Shown: one piece after another, positions 46,960-57,378 of the stretch | How the letters are laid out: each line of letters begins with the position of its first letter | Position numbering within the stretch: position 1 is the stretch's first letter | DNA from: Pseudolabrys taiwanensis | GTDB taxonomy: Bacteria; Pseudomonadota; Alphaproteobacteria; Rhizobiales; Xanthobacteraceae | Reading direction: 5' to 3' | Length of the DNA stretch: 64,000 nucleotides | Assembly (NCBI RefSeq): GCF_003367395.1 | Contig: NZ_CP031417.1 | Coordinates: 248,001 to 312,000, forward strand | Notes under the pieces: model-generated | Told to the model about the DNA's origin: nothing | Databases searched by the model: none | The model's input: only the letters and a program-made list of their open reading frames with translations | Translations under genes and position numbers: made by a program

Positions 46960-46982
46960 GCGCCTCCACGGATAAACGATCA

Positions 46983-47012
46983 GCCGCCGGCGCGGTCCGC
47001 TGCGCCGGCGGC
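46983..47012. terminator. Perfect 11-bp hairpin between convergent genes
   Basis: GCCGCCGGCGC (46983-46993) pairs with GCGCCGGCGGC (47002-47012), loop 8 nt. Only a weak T-rich stretch follows on the plus strand (ATCTTGTTG). It probably ends both the SH3 gene and the convergent hydrolase operon. Confidence 0.6.
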
Positions 47013-47040
47013 ATCTTGTTGCCGTCCGGATGAAGGCGGG

Positions 47041-47604
47041 TTAGCGCGCGGCGCGCGCGAGCAATTGCCCCAACAGCAGCAGCCCCTGCGGCCACAGGCC
47101 GAGCCGAGAGGCGGAATTGATGTGGCCGAGCTCGCCGGCGTTGCAGAAGTCGGCGCCCCAGGCTGTGGCGAAGTGTTGCGCGCGGGCGATGGTGACGAAA
47201 GGATCGTCGACGCTGGCCACCACCAGCGACGGCACCGGAAACGGCTTGAGCGGCATCGGCGCGAAGTCGCGGGTCGATGGCGGCGTATGCGTATCGGACT
47301 CGATGTCGGACGGGGCGGCCAGAAACGCGGCGACGACACGGCTCTTGTTGCCGCGCGCCGCCCAGTGCGCCGCGAGCGAGCACGAGAGGCTATGGCAGAT
47401 CAGTACCGCGGGCCGCGTGCCGTTGGCGATGGCGGCATCGAGCCGCGGCAGCCATTCGGCGAGTTTCGGATTGTCCCATTCGTCCTGCAGCACGCGGCTG
47501 GCGTTGCGAAACGCCATGCACCAGTAGGACTGCCAATGGTCGACGCCGGAATTCGACAGGCCGGGCAGTACCAGGAAGTCGTAAGCGTCGGTGGCGTCGC
47601 GCAT
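47041..47604 (-). CDS. RBBP9/YdeN-type alpha/beta hydrolase
   Basis: A 187-aa serine hydrolase-like protein. FLVLPGLSNSGVDHWQSYW is the oxyanion region, the nucleophile elbow is CHSLS (Ser72) and the final His is in GELGHINSASRLG. Family members are small cytosolic esterases or peptidases with unknown substrates. The start is 2 nt from the stop of the MOSC gene, so the two are co-translated. Confidence 0.85.
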   Translation of the reverse strand: MRDATDAYDFLVLPGLSNSGVDHWQSYWCMAFRNASRVLQDEWDNPKLAEWLPRLDAAIANGTRPAVLICHSLSCSLAAHWAARGNKSRVVAAFLAAPSDIESDTHTPPSTRDFAPMPLKPFPVPSLVVASVDDPFVTIARAQHFATAWGADFCNAGELGHINSASRLGLWPQGLLLLGQLLARAAR

Positions 47605-47606
47605 GG

Positions 47607-48158
47607 TTACACCAGCTCCAGCGGCCGATGCGGTCCTTCGGGTGGTTCGACGCGGATGGTGTCGCCGGGTCGGACGTCGCCGCCGACCAGAACGATGCTC
47701 ATGATGCCGGTTTTGCGCACCAGCTTGGGGCCGCTCTTGTCGAGCGTCGCATGCAGCAACCCCTTCTGGAAGTTGTCGATCTGATAGCAAGGATTGCGCA
47801 GGCCGGTGACTTCGATGACCGCCTCGTCGCCGAGATGCAGCTTCGTCCCGGTCGACAGGTCGAGCAGGTCGATGCCCTCGGTGGTGACGTTTTCGCCGAG
47901 ATCGCCCGGCTTGACGTCGAAGCCCTTGGCCCGCACTTCCTCGAACAGCTCGGTGTGCATCAGGTGCACTTGTCGCAGGTTTGGCGCATCGGGATTTTTG
48001 CGGGCGAGAAAGAGGTGCTTCACCTTCTCGCCCATGTGCGCGTCGCCTTCGACGCCGAGGCCCTTCAGCAAGCGGATGCTCAAGCACGGCGGCTTGCTGA
48101 AGTTGTGGCCTTTAGCGGCGCAGACAGCGACGACGCGCCCGACAGGATTTCCGGTCAT
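47607..48158 (-). CDS. MOSC-domain protein
   Basis: A 183-aa stand-alone MOSC protein (YiiM/MOSC type) with GLGVEGDAHMGEKVKH, GDLGENVTTEGIDL and the conserved cysteine Cys124 in TGLRNPCYQI. MOSC domains carry sulfur or bind the molybdenum cofactor. It may serve molybdoenzymes such as the hydroxylase encoded at the start of the window, but nothing here links them directly. It lies between purB and the small hydrolase on the minus strand. Confidence 0.88.
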   Translation of the reverse strand: MTGNPVGRVVAVCAAKGHNFSKPPCLSIRLLKGLGVEGDAHMGEKVKHLFLARKNPDAPNLRQVHLMHTELFEEVRAKGFDVKPGDLGENVTTEGIDLLDLSTGTKLHLGDEAVIEVTGLRNPCYQIDNFQKGLLHATLDKSGPKLVRKTGIMSIVLVGGDVRPGDTIRVEPPEGPHRPLELV

Positions 48159-48162
48159 CCGT

Positions 48163-49473
<1,311 letters not shown>

Positions 49474-49555
49474 CGGCAGTCTCTCGTTGGGATCGGGTGG
49501 GGGTAACACGTCGCGGCGGCCGTTTCAAAGTCGGCCAGCCATAGCCACCACGCAC

Positions 49556-50257
49556 TTAGTTGCGTGGTACGAACAGGAAAGACAAGGGCGAGCGGATAAT
49601 GAGCGTCGTCAGCCGCGCGAGCAGGGTCATGACGAATGGCTTGGTCGCCGTGAGCCGGGGCCGGTCGACGACGCCGAGGACGAAACGGGCCGCCGCGTCG
49701 GCGGTCATCAGCAAGGGCCGGAGCGGGGCGTCGGCCATCTTGGTGTCGACGAAGCCGAACCTGACGTTCGAGAGCTTGGGCTTGCGGCCGGCGAGGGCGC
49801 GTCCGAGACCTTCCCAGTAGCGCGAGATGCCGGCCTTCGAGGCGGTATAAGCGGGCGCCTGCGGCGACACCATCAGGTCGGCGATCGAACTCAGTCCGAT
49901 GAAGTGACCGTGGTCGCGCGCGATCATGTGGCCGAGGACCACCTCGGTGGTGATCACGGCGGCCATCAGGTTCACGGCGAAGGTCTGCGTTTGCCGCGCG
50001 AGATCGTTCAGATCGAGGCGCGCCCCGATGCCGGCGCAATAGATGCAAAGGTCGATATCGGCGTGACGCGCGAGATAGTCATTGAGGACGTCGCGATAGC
50101 GCGGCTCGGTGACGTCCTGGACGATGTGGTCGTACCCCGCGGCGGCGATCGGCGCGGCGCGCCGCGAAATGCCGGTGACCTCATGGCCGCGCGCAAGCAA
50201 CGCGCGCGTGGTCGCGAGCCCGATGCCGTCAGAATTGCCGATGACGAGCGCGCGCAT
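49556..50257 (-). CDS. Short-chain dehydrogenase/reductase
   Basis: A 233-aa SDR. The nucleotide motif is GNSDGIGLAT (residues 7-16, a variant of GxxxGxG), and the catalytic set is Ser123, Tyr137 and Lys141 (YTASK). It has a hydrophobic C-terminal end (LLARLTTLIIRSPLSFLFV) that could attach to membrane. NAD(P)H-dependent; substrate unknown. It starts 9 nt from the rpe stop, so it is probably co-transcribed with rpe. Confidence 0.85.
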   Translation of the reverse strand: MRALVIGNSDGIGLATTRALLARGHEVTGISRRAAPIAAAGYDHIVQDVTEPRYRDVLNDYLARHADIDLCIYCAGIGARLDLNDLARQTQTFAVNLMAAVITTEVVLGHMIARDHGHFIGLSSIADLMVSPQAPAYTASKAGISRYWEGLGRALAGRKPKLSNVRFGFVDTKMADAPLRPLLMTADAAARFVLGVVDRPRLTATKPFVMTLLARLTTLIIRSPLSFLFVPRN

Positions 50258-50266
50258 AAGCGCGCT

Positions 50267-50944
50267 CTACGCCGCTTCTCCGCGCGCCAAGGCGGCGGCG
50301 TTGCGAATGGCGTCGATATTCGCCTTGTAGGCGCCGCCTTTGAACACGGCGGAGCCGGCGACCAGCACGTTGGCGCCGGCGCGCACGACCTCGGCCGCGT
50401 TCTGCGGCGTCACGCCGCCGTCGACCTCGATGTCGATCGGACGGGCGCCGACCAGCGCGCGCACGGCGGCGATCTTCTCCAGCGCGCCGGGGATGAAGCT
50501 CTGGCCGCCGAAGCCCGGATTGACCGACATGACGAGAATGAGATCGACCATGTCGATCACGTTCTCCAGGCTCGACACTGGCGTGCCCGGGTTGAGCGTC
50601 ACGCCGACCTTCTTGCCGAGCGCCTTGATCGCCTGCAGCGAGCGGTGGATGTGCGGACCGGCCTCCACGTGCACGGTGATGATGTCGGAGCCGGCCTTGG
50701 CGAAGGCCTCAAGATATGGATCGCACGGCGCGATCATCAGATGCACGTCGAAGATCTTCTTCGAATGCGGGCGCAGCGCCTGCACGACGGCCGGGCCGAT
50801 CGAGATGTTGGGCACGAAATGGCCGTCCATCACGTCGACATGGATCCAATCGGCGCCCGCCGCGTCGATGGCGCGCACGTCCTCGCCCAGCTTGGCGAAG
50901 TCGGCGGACAGGATCGACGGCGAGATGATGAGCGGACGGGACAT
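50267..50944 (-). CDS. rpe: Ribulose-phosphate 3-epimerase
   Basis: A 225-aa TIM barrel with the metal-binding residues in [12 protein letters not shown] and FDVHLMI, plus NPGFGGQSF and EVDGGV. It interconverts ribulose-5-phosphate and xylulose-5-phosphate in the pentose phosphate pathway. ATG at 50944. All catalytic residues are intact. Confidence 0.97.
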   Translation of the reverse strand: MSRPLIISPSILSADFAKLGEDVRAIDAAGADWIHVDVMDGHFVPNISIGPAVVQALRPHSKKIFDVHLMIAPCDPYLEAFAKAGSDIITVHVEAGPHIHRSLQAIKALGKKVGVTLNPGTPVSSLENVIDMVDLILVMSVNPGFGGQSFIPGALEKIAAVRALVGARPIDIEVDGGVTPQNAAEVVRAGANVLVAGSAVFKGGAYKANIDAIRNAAALARGEAA

Positions 50945-51222
50945 GTCGGGGGCTCCTGAAGGAGTTCGGGTAACACGCTGGGCGGTAGGGGGCAACGCGC
51001 CGAAGTTCGCGCCCCTTCACCTTAACGCACCCGGCAAATCACGCGCGCATGCGGCAAATATTGCCGGCTTTTGCCGCCGTCGCGCACGCGTCCTTCGCAG
51101 GCGGCTGTGGAAAAGTAGAGGCAAAACAGGAGTTTTGCGATCGGTCGGCGTTGGTCCGGCCCTTGCTCGGACACGGTGGGGCGATGTCTGCCGGCCCGGC
51201 CGGCGCGCGCGAGGACTGTGTC

Positions 51223-52011
51223 ATGTCTGCGGTGAGTTCAACCTCATCATCATCCGCACTATCGTATCTACAATCACTCCTGTCGTCGGGGCTCTCCCTG
51301 GCGACGGGCAACACCGATCTGTTCAACGGCCTCGGGCAGGCCGCGTCGAGCACCACCGGCAATGCCGGTGCCCCATCCGCCGCAAGCACCAGCGGTACCG
51401 GCAGCCTCTCGTCGCCGTTCCAAAGCGATACGCTGTCGGCCCTGCTGTCCCTGCAGGGCAGCAACAGTGCGGGCGGCGCGTCCGGCCTGTTCTCGCAGCT
51501 GGACACCGATGGCGACGGCACCATCAGCAAGTCCGATTTTGAGAAGGCGCTGAGCTCGTCCGGCGTCGATGCCTCGAGCGCGGACGCGATTTTCAGCAAG
51601 CTCGACCGTAACGGCGACGGCAGCGTCAGCCAGGGCGAACTGTCGAGCGCGCACGGGCATCACCACCACCACGGTGGCGGCGGTGGTGGCGAAGCGGAAG
51701 GTGCGTCAGGGCAAGGCGGTGGCCTCGAGTCGCTCCTGAACGGAACGGATGCTTCCGGTGCTACGACGCAAACGACGACCGCGGCCGATGGCTCGACGAC
51801 GACCACCGTCACCTATGCGGACGGCAGCACGGTCACCTCGACCACGCCGGCCAAGGCGGCGGGCGGCGGGTCGTCCAGCGACAGCTCATCGAGCGATAGC
51901 GGTTCGTCCGGCAGCGGCAATAGCCAAGCGAGCAATCTGATCGAACAACTGATCAAGATGCAGTCGCAGTTGATCGGCCAGGCGACCTCGCTCGTCTCGA
52001 CGATCGCCTGA
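51223..52011 (+). CDS. EF-hand domain protein with Ser/Gly-rich low-complexity regions
   Basis: A 262-aa protein. Two canonical EF-hand loops are visible: DTDGDGTISKSDF and DRNGDGSVSQGEL, near residues 97 and 130. They are flanked by Ser-rich N-terminal sequence, an HHHHH/GGGGGG stretch, Thr-rich repeats (TTTAADGSTTTTVTYADGST) and a C-terminal helix (LIEQLIKMQSQLIGQ). No signal peptide is seen. It probably binds calcium. The ATG at 51223 has GAGGA about 8 nt upstream; earlier in-frame starts exist. Similar proteins occur across Bradyrhizobium relatives without assigned function. Confidence 0.75.
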   Translation: MSAVSSTSSSSALSYLQSLLSSGLSLATGNTDLFNGLGQAASSTTGNAGAPSAASTSGTGSLSSPFQSDTLSALLSLQGSNSAGGASGLFSQLDTDGDGTISKSDFEKALSSSGVDASSADAIFSKLDRNGDGSVSQGELSSAHGHHHHHGGGGGGEAEGASGQGGGLESLLNGTDASGATTQTTTAADGSTTTTVTYADGSTVTSTTPAKAAGGGSSSDSSSSDSGSSGSGNSQASNLIEQLIKMQSQLIGQATSLVSTIA

Positions 52012-52013
52012 AC

Positions 52014-52973
52014 TCAAGGCGTGGAGACGCGCCGGCCGCGTTTGGCCAGCGCGTTCACCACGGCCGGCAACACGTAGATCGGCAACTGCACCAGCGCGAA
52101 ATAAAACCAGGCGACGTCGGATATCGATGAGCCGAGCGCCGCCATCACCACACCGAGATTGCGGAAGGCGGCGCAAAAGCCGATGGCCATGCTGCGGTCG
52201 ATGCCCACGCGGGCAAAGACCGCCGCGGTGAGGGCGAGCTGAGCGCAGGCGAGGGCCACGACGAAGCCCAGGATGCCGAGCGCGAACAACGGATCGGCCA
52301 TCACGTTCCGCGGCACGTTCTCCATCGCGACGATAGCGAAGGCGAACAGCGCGATCATGTTGAGGCCGTCGATAGGTTGGCGCTGCTTCTCGATCCAGGC
52401 TTGGCCGGCCGTGCGACGGATCACGAAGGCGATCACGCCGGAGGCGGCATAGAAGAAAAACAGCTTTACGCCGAGACCGATCGGCGAGAACAGCGACGTG
52501 CCGAGAAAGAGATAGCTGAACGCGACGCTGGTGATGGGCGACAGCGCGCTCGAGACGATCAGGACCATCAGCGACAGCGCGACGTCGAGACCCATCAGCG
52601 CCGCGAACGCGGCGGAAGACGTCAACGGCGCCACAACCATGTGCAGGATGAGGAGGGCGTAAAGATCGGGGAACATGCTGCGCGCACCCGACAGTGCGTA
52701 GATCGAGCAGATCAGCAGCGGCAGCGCGACCATGACCCAGAGAGCAGCGGCCGCCGGCAGCGCCGGGGCGCGCAGATAACCACGAAACGCCTGCGGGTCC
52801 GTGCGCAGATAGGAGAACAGCAGCAGAATGAAGACGATTTCGCTGAGATACGGCTTCACATAGGCTGCGAGCTGCGGAACGGCGAGACCGAGGAAGATCG
52901 AGACGGCGAGCCCGCGTGTTCCCGTTCGACCGATCCATGACAGCGCGGCGACGAGCGTGTTCAGGATCGGCAT
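52014..52973 (-). CDS. BASS-family (bile acid:sodium symporter-like) transporter
   Basis: A 319-aa membrane protein with about nine or ten hydrophobic segments. The pattern of paired helices with GFCAAFRNLGVVMAALG near residue 265 fits the crossover region of the BASS fold. Bacterial members carry organic anions or are of unknown role. It ends 2 nt from the convergent EF-hand gene stop. Confidence 0.72.
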   Translation of the reverse strand: MPILNTLVAALSWIGRTGTRGLAVSIFLGLAVPQLAAYVKPYLSEIVFILLLFSYLRTDPQAFRGYLRAPALPAAAALWVMVALPLLICSIYALSGARSMFPDLYALLILHMVVAPLTSSAAFAALMGLDVALSLMVLIVSSALSPITSVAFSYLFLGTSLFSPIGLGVKLFFFYAASGVIAFVIRRTAGQAWIEKQRQPIDGLNMIALFAFAIVAMENVPRNVMADPLFALGILGFVVALACAQLALTAAVFARVGIDRSMAIGFCAAFRNLGVVMAALGSSISDVAWFYFALVQLPIYVLPAVVNALAKRGRRVSTP

Positions 52974-53083
52974 TCGGGGTGGGTCTCCGGCGCAGGTGCG
53001 GCTAAAGGGTCATAGCGTCTGCAAGCGATCCAATCCATATTTAAAAGCCGGCTAAATCGCATGGCGAGTGGAGACTTTTCAGC

Positions 53084-54331
53084 ATGGCTCGGACCGATGC
53101 CATTGTTCTCGGGGCCGGCATCGTCGGCACGTCGGTGGCGCTGCATCTCGTCAAGCGTGGGCTTTCCGTCGCGCTGGTCGACCGTGGTGGCGTCGGCGAG
53201 CAGACGTCCTACGGCAATTCCGGTGTGATCGAAGGGTCGACGATCCTGCCTCCGGCCTTTCCATCCTCGTTCGGCGCGCTCATGCGGGTCGCGCTCAAGC
53301 GCGCGAGCGAGGCGAATTATCACTTCTCGTTCCTGCCTAAGGCCGCGCCGTGGCTGTTCGCCTTCCGCGCTGCATCGCGGCCCGACCGCATTGTCGAGAC
53401 GGCGCGGCTCAACCGGCCGCTGTTTGCGCGCGCGGTGCCCGAGCACGAGGCGTTGATGGCGGAAGCGGATGCGACGCACCTCTTGCGCAAGACCGGGTGG
53501 ATGAAGCTCTATCCGGACAAGGCGTCGGTGGCCGCGCTGCAACCGGAATTCGACCTCGCCGCCGAGTTCGGCCTGCCGGTCGCCAAGCTCGATACGGCCG
53601 GCGCGCTCGAACTCGAGCCGTCCTTGCGGCCGGTGTTCGAGCAGGCGGTGTTTTGGCCCGCCGCGGCGAGCATCAGCAATCCGCTCGCGCTCACGCGCGC
53701 TTACGCCAAACGTTTCGCCGCGTTGGGCGGCGTCACGGTGAACGGCGATGCACGCTCGCTGCATCGCATCGGCAATCGTTGGCGGGTGGAGGCCGACGAA
53801 GGCGGTGTCGACTCCGCGCAGGTCGTGGTGGCGCTCGGGCCGTGGGCGCCCGATCTCCTCGAGCCGATGGGACTGAAACTGCCGATGGGCTTCAAGCGCG
53901 GTTATCACCGCCATTTCCAGGGTGAAAACGGCGCGACGCTCAAGCGGCCGGTGGTCGACGTGGCCTCCGGCTATCTCATCACGCCGATGGAGCAAGGCAT
54001 CCGGCTGACGACCGGCGCTGAGTTTGCGGCGCGCGATGCGGCGCCGACGCCGGTGCAGTTCGAGCGACTGATGCCGCGGGCGCGTAGTCTGTTCGCGCTC
54101 GGCGAGCGCGCCGACGACAAGACCTGGCTGGGCAGCCGGCCATGCTTCCCGGATTCACGTCCGGTGATCGGCCGCGCGCCGGGGCTGTCCGGCATCTGGC
54201 TCGCCATCGGTCATGCGCATTGGGGCCTGACGCTCGGACCGCCGACCGGCAAGCTGATCGCGCAGATGATGGCGGCCGAGACGCCGTTCTGCGATCCCGC
54301 CCCGTATGGCGCCGAGCGCTTTCTTCGCTGA
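53084..54331 (+). CDS. FAD-dependent oxidoreductase, D-amino-acid dehydrogenase (DadA)-like
   Basis: A 415-aa DAO-family flavoprotein. The N-terminal dinucleotide motif GAGIVGTSVALHL and the conserved QTSYGNSGVIEGS are present, and the C-terminal GIWLAIGHAHWGLTLGPPTGK closes the FAD site. It oxidises an amino acid or hydroxy acid and gives electrons to the membrane chain. It is adjacent and convergent to a TctC-type binding protein gene, 4 nt apart at the stops, so the two are probably not one operon. Confidence 0.88.
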   Translation: MARTDAIVLGAGIVGTSVALHLVKRGLSVALVDRGGVGEQTSYGNSGVIEGSTILPPAFPSSFGALMRVALKRASEANYHFSFLPKAAPWLFAFRAASRPDRIVETARLNRPLFARAVPEHEALMAEADATHLLRKTGWMKLYPDKASVAALQPEFDLAAEFGLPVAKLDTAGALELEPSLRPVFEQAVFWPAAASISNPLALTRAYAKRFAALGGVTVNGDARSLHRIGNRWRVEADEGGVDSAQVVVALGPWAPDLLEPMGLKLPMGFKRGYHRHFQGENGATLKRPVVDVASGYLITPMEQGIRLTTGAEFAARDAAPTPVQFERLMPRARSLFALGERADDKTWLGSRPCFPDSRPVIGRAPGLSGIWLAIGHAHWGLTLGPPTGKLIAQMMAAETPFCDPAPYGAERFLR

Positions 54332-54335
54332 CGTG

Positions 54336-55319
54336 TCAGCGCTGGGCGATACCGGCCTGCTTGCCGACGTCGCGCCATTCCTTGATCTCGGAGTCGATCA
54401 TCTGATCGAACGCCGCCGGCGTGGTGGCCGTTGCGGTCAATCCCTGCACTTCGAGCTTCTTCATGACGTCGGGATTTGTCAGCGTTTCGCGCAGGACGCC
54501 GTTGAGCCGCGCGATGACATCCGGCGGTGTCTTCGCCGGCGCCAGCATGCCCACCCATTGCAGCGCCTTCACGCGGGCGAAGCCTGCCTCCTTCAAGGTC
54601 GGCACGTCGGGGAATTGCGGGTTGCGCGCGTCGCCGCCCCAGGCGAGGGCGCGTAGTTTGCCGGCCTTGATTTGCGGCGCGGAGAGCTGTGTCGACAGCA
54701 CTGCGAATTGCGTTTCGCCCGAGATCAGCGACAGCACCGACGGCGCGCCGCCGCGATAGGGCACTTCCAGCATCTTGATATGCGCTTCGAGGCTGAACAG
54801 TTCCGTCACAAAGTGCGACTGGCTGTCGGTGCCAGGCGTCGCGTAAGTGAGCTTGCCTGGTTGCGACTGGGCCAGCTTCACGAAGTCCTGCAGCGTCTTC
54901 GCTTCGACGTTGTCGTTGACGACGAACAGCATCGGGTCGCGCGCCAGCAGGCCGACGGCGGCAAGATCGCTGTCGGGATCGTAGGGCAACTTCGAGTTCG
55001 TCGCCGGAATGACCGTATGCGACGACGCGACCACGAGCAGCGTGTGCCCGTCAGGCGGCGCCTTCGCGACATACTCGCTGCCGACAATGCCGCTCGCGCC
55101 GGCGCGGTTCTCGACGATGACCGGTTGTCCGAGCTTCTCCTGTAGATAGGGCTGCACGATGCGCGCAACGTTGTCGTTCAAGCCGCCAGGGGGAAACGGA
55201 ACAATGAGCCGGATGGGACGTGTGGGAAACGATTGCGCACTGGCCGTGTTCGCCACCGCGATGACGATCAATGTTACAGTTAGCGCCAGCAAATTTCGCA
55301 ATGCCGAAATGATGGTCAC
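54336..55319 (-). CDS. Tripartite tricarboxylate transporter substrate-binding protein (Bug/TctC family)
   Basis: A 327-aa periplasmic binding protein. It has a signal peptide (LLALTVTLIVIAVANTASAQ) and the Bug signature FPTRPIRLIVPFPPGG, then VENRAGASGIVGSEYVAKAPPDGHTLL. Such proteins are numerous in Burkholderiales and Bradyrhizobium and bind carboxylic acids. No TctA/TctB membrane genes lie near. It is divergent from a flavin monooxygenase gene and may deliver or sense the substrate of that enzyme. Confidence 0.92.
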   Translation of the reverse strand: MTIISALRNLLALTVTLIVIAVANTASAQSFPTRPIRLIVPFPPGGLNDNVARIVQPYLQEKLGQPVIVENRAGASGIVGSEYVAKAPPDGHTLLVVASSHTVIPATNSKLPYDPDSDLAAVGLLARDPMLFVVNDNVEAKTLQDFVKLAQSQPGKLTYATPGTDSQSHFVTELFSLEAHIKMLEVPYRGGAPSVLSLISGETQFAVLSTQLSAPQIKAGKLRALAWGGDARNPQFPDVPTLKEAGFARVKALQWVGMLAPAKTPPDVIARLNGVLRETLTNPDVMKKLEVQGLTATATTPAAFDQMIDSEIKEWRDVGKQAGIAQR

Positions 55320-55425
55320 GTTTCCATTCTCCCGCGCGCACGTTTATTGATTTTTCTTGGGGTCGCATTTGAGACTATCACGATAGCGACGCAAGCGAGT
55401 CGTGCTCGGCAATGGGAATGCAATT

Positions 55426-56997
55426 GTGGACAAACACGTTCAGGTGATCATCGTCGGCGGCGGTCCGGTCGGATTGGCGCTGGCGATCAGTCTCGGCTCG
55501 CGCGGCATCTCATGCGCGTTGATCGAAAGCCGAACCGAGATGCATAAGATCCCAAAGGGGCAAAATCTTACGCAACGGACGCTCGAGCACTTCTATTTCT
55601 GGAACATCGTCGAGGAACTTCGCGCCGCGCGCTTGATGCCGCGCGGGCATGCCATCGGAGAGATCACGGCCTACGGCAATCTCATGAGCGAGTATTGGCA
55701 CGCTCCGGCGGGGCGCGAGCTCGTGCGGCCGTACTACTTCCAAGACAACGATCGGATGCCGCAATATCAGATGGAGGACGTGCTGCGCCGCAAGGTGGCG
55801 AGCATGTCGTCCGTTGACGCGTTCTGGGGCTGGACGGCGGTCGAGGTTGCGCAGGATGCGAATGGCGTGCGGGCGACAATCGCCAAGGACGGCGCCCGTC
55901 AGGAGTTGAGCGCCGACTACGTTGTCGGCTGCGATGGAGCGCGGTCCCTGGTGCGCAAAGCGGCCGGCATCGAGCGCAGCGGCACGGACTTCGACAAGCT
56001 GATGGTGCTGGTCGTGTTCCGGTCGCGCGAACTGCACAAATTGTTCGAGCGCTTTCCAGACCGGTCGACGTATCGCGTCATGCATCCGGAGTTCGAAGGC
56101 TATTGGCAGTTCTTCGGCCGTATCGATGTCGGCGAGAGCTTCTTCTTTCACGCGCCCATCGCGCGCGACAGCGATCGCGACAACTTCGATTTCCGTCAAC
56201 CGCTGTACAAGGCGGTCGGCGCGGAGTTCGCGGTGGAGTTCGATTACACGGGCTTCTGGGAGCTGCGCAACGCGGTGGCCGACCACTATCGCGCCGGCCG
56301 CATGATCATCGCCGGCGATGCCGCGCACAGCCATCCGCCCTACGGCGGCTTCGGTCTCAATAACGGCCTCGAGGACGCGGTCAATCTCGGCTGGAAGCTG
56401 GCGGCGCGGCTGCAAGGCTGGGGCGGTGACACGTTGCTCGATTCCTATTCGCTGGAGCGCCAGCCGGTGTTCCGCGACGTGGCCGAGGATTTCATTGCCG
56501 ACCGCATTCGCAAAGAGGCGGACTTCCTCAATCGCTACAATCCGGCGAAGGACAAGGCCGCCTTCGAAAAAGCCTGGGCCGCGCATGAAGGCGATCTCGG
56601 CCTCCGCGTGCGGTCTTACGAACCCAATTACGAAGGCTCGCCCGTTGTGGCCGGGCCGCCGAACGGCAAGTCGGGGGCGCATGGCAATCACGCCTTCGAG
56701 GCGCGCGCCGGGCACCACCTCGCGCCGCAGCTTCTTTCCTCAGGCCGCAATACGTTCGAGGAATTGGGCGAGGGCTTTACGCTCTTTGCCTTTGACTCGG
56801 CCGATGGTGTGAGATTTCAGGAAGCGGCCGCAGCGCTCGCGGTGCCGCTGAAAGTCGTTGAGGATGGCAGCCCTGATGCGCGCCAAGCCTACGGCTGTCG
56901 CATGATCCTGGTGCGGCCGGATCAGTTCATCGCCTGGACCGGCGACGCTGCGCCTGCCGATCCGCTCGCGCTGATGCGCAAGGTCGCCGGGCGTTAG
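55426..56997 (+). CDS. FAD-dependent aromatic-ring-type monooxygenase (PheA/TfdB family)
   Basis: About 523 aa from a GTG at 55426 (GGGAAT 7 nt upstream); a GTG 24 nt earlier is possible. Motifs are VIIVGGGPVGLALAISLGSRG for FAD, VGCDGARSLVRKAAG (DG motif) and AGDAAHSHPPYGGFGLNNG (GD motif). It is of the hydroxylase class that adds an oxygen atom to phenols or related rings with NAD(P)H. A thioredoxin-like C-terminal region (about 430-520) is present as in phenol hydroxylases. Divergent from the TctC-like gene. Substrate unknown. Confidence 0.88.
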   Translation: MDKHVQVIIVGGGPVGLALAISLGSRGISCALIESRTEMHKIPKGQNLTQRTLEHFYFWNIVEELRAARLMPRGHAIGEITAYGNLMSEYWHAPAGRELVRPYYFQDNDRMPQYQMEDVLRRKVASMSSVDAFWGWTAVEVAQDANGVRATIAKDGARQELSADYVVGCDGARSLVRKAAGIERSGTDFDKLMVLVVFRSRELHKLFERFPDRSTYRVMHPEFEGYWQFFGRIDVGESFFFHAPIARDSDRDNFDFRQPLYKAVGAEFAVEFDYTGFWELRNAVADHYRAGRMIIAGDAAHSHPPYGGFGLNNGLEDAVNLGWKLAARLQGWGGDTLLDSYSLERQPVFRDVAEDFIADRIRKEADFLNRYNPAKDKAAFEKAWAAHEGDLGLRVRSYEPNYEGSPVVAGPPNGKSGAHGNHAFEARAGHHLAPQLLSSGRNTFEELGEGFTLFAFDSADGVRFQEAAAALAVPLKVVEDGSPDARQAYGCRMILVRPDQFIAWTGDAAPADPLALMRKVAGR

Positions 56998-57023
56998 CGT
57001 CGGGGTCGCCACATTCAACGCTC

Positions 57024-57098
57024 ATTCCCGTGCAAGCGGGAATCCAACCGGCTCCAATAAGTTTGAATTGCCGCGCTGGGTCCCCGCTTTCGCGGGGA
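57024..57098. repeat. Palindromic intergenic repeat
   Basis: ATTCCCG TGCAAG CGGGAAT begins near 57024, and TCCCCG CTTT CGCGGGGA lies at 57081-57098. The second hairpin is shared with the end of the element at 16658-16755. It sits between the convergent monooxygenase and KTSC genes. Confidence 0.65.
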
Positions 57099-57121
57099 CG
57101 GGCGGATGTCTTCAAGGGGCT

Positions 57122-57331
57122 TTACGCAGGCGCCGCGGTGATTTCGCGGAAGGGATAGCGGTCGCGGATGTGTGTATTGAAGTACGTGCCTTTCGAGGAC
57201 GCCTTGCGGAATATCGCCGCGACCTCGGCGGGCACGGCGAAATAGCGATAGATGCGGCCGCTGACGAACACCACGGTGAGCGTGGCGTGGTCGGTATCGT
57301 AGTCAAATCCCGCAATCACGCTCGACGGCAT
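57122..57331 (-). CDS. KTSC-domain protein
   Basis: A 69-aa protein matching the KTSC domain: a strand-rich start (SVIAGFDYDTDHATLTVVF), SGRIYRYFAVPAEV and SKGTYFNTHIRDRYPF. The family is small and thought to bind nucleic acid or act as an adaptor; its name comes from fusions to lysyl-tRNA synthetase. The ATG at 57331 lies 47 nt after the stop of the P1 peptidase gene on the same strand, so they may share a transcript. Confidence 0.82.
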   Translation of the reverse strand: MPSSVIAGFDYDTDHATLTVVFVSGRIYRYFAVPAEVAAIFRKASSKGTYFNTHIRDRYPFREITAAPA

Positions 57332-57378
57332 GGCGCGTCTCCTCCGCACGGACAACGCGCCGCGCCGGGTTTCGTTCG

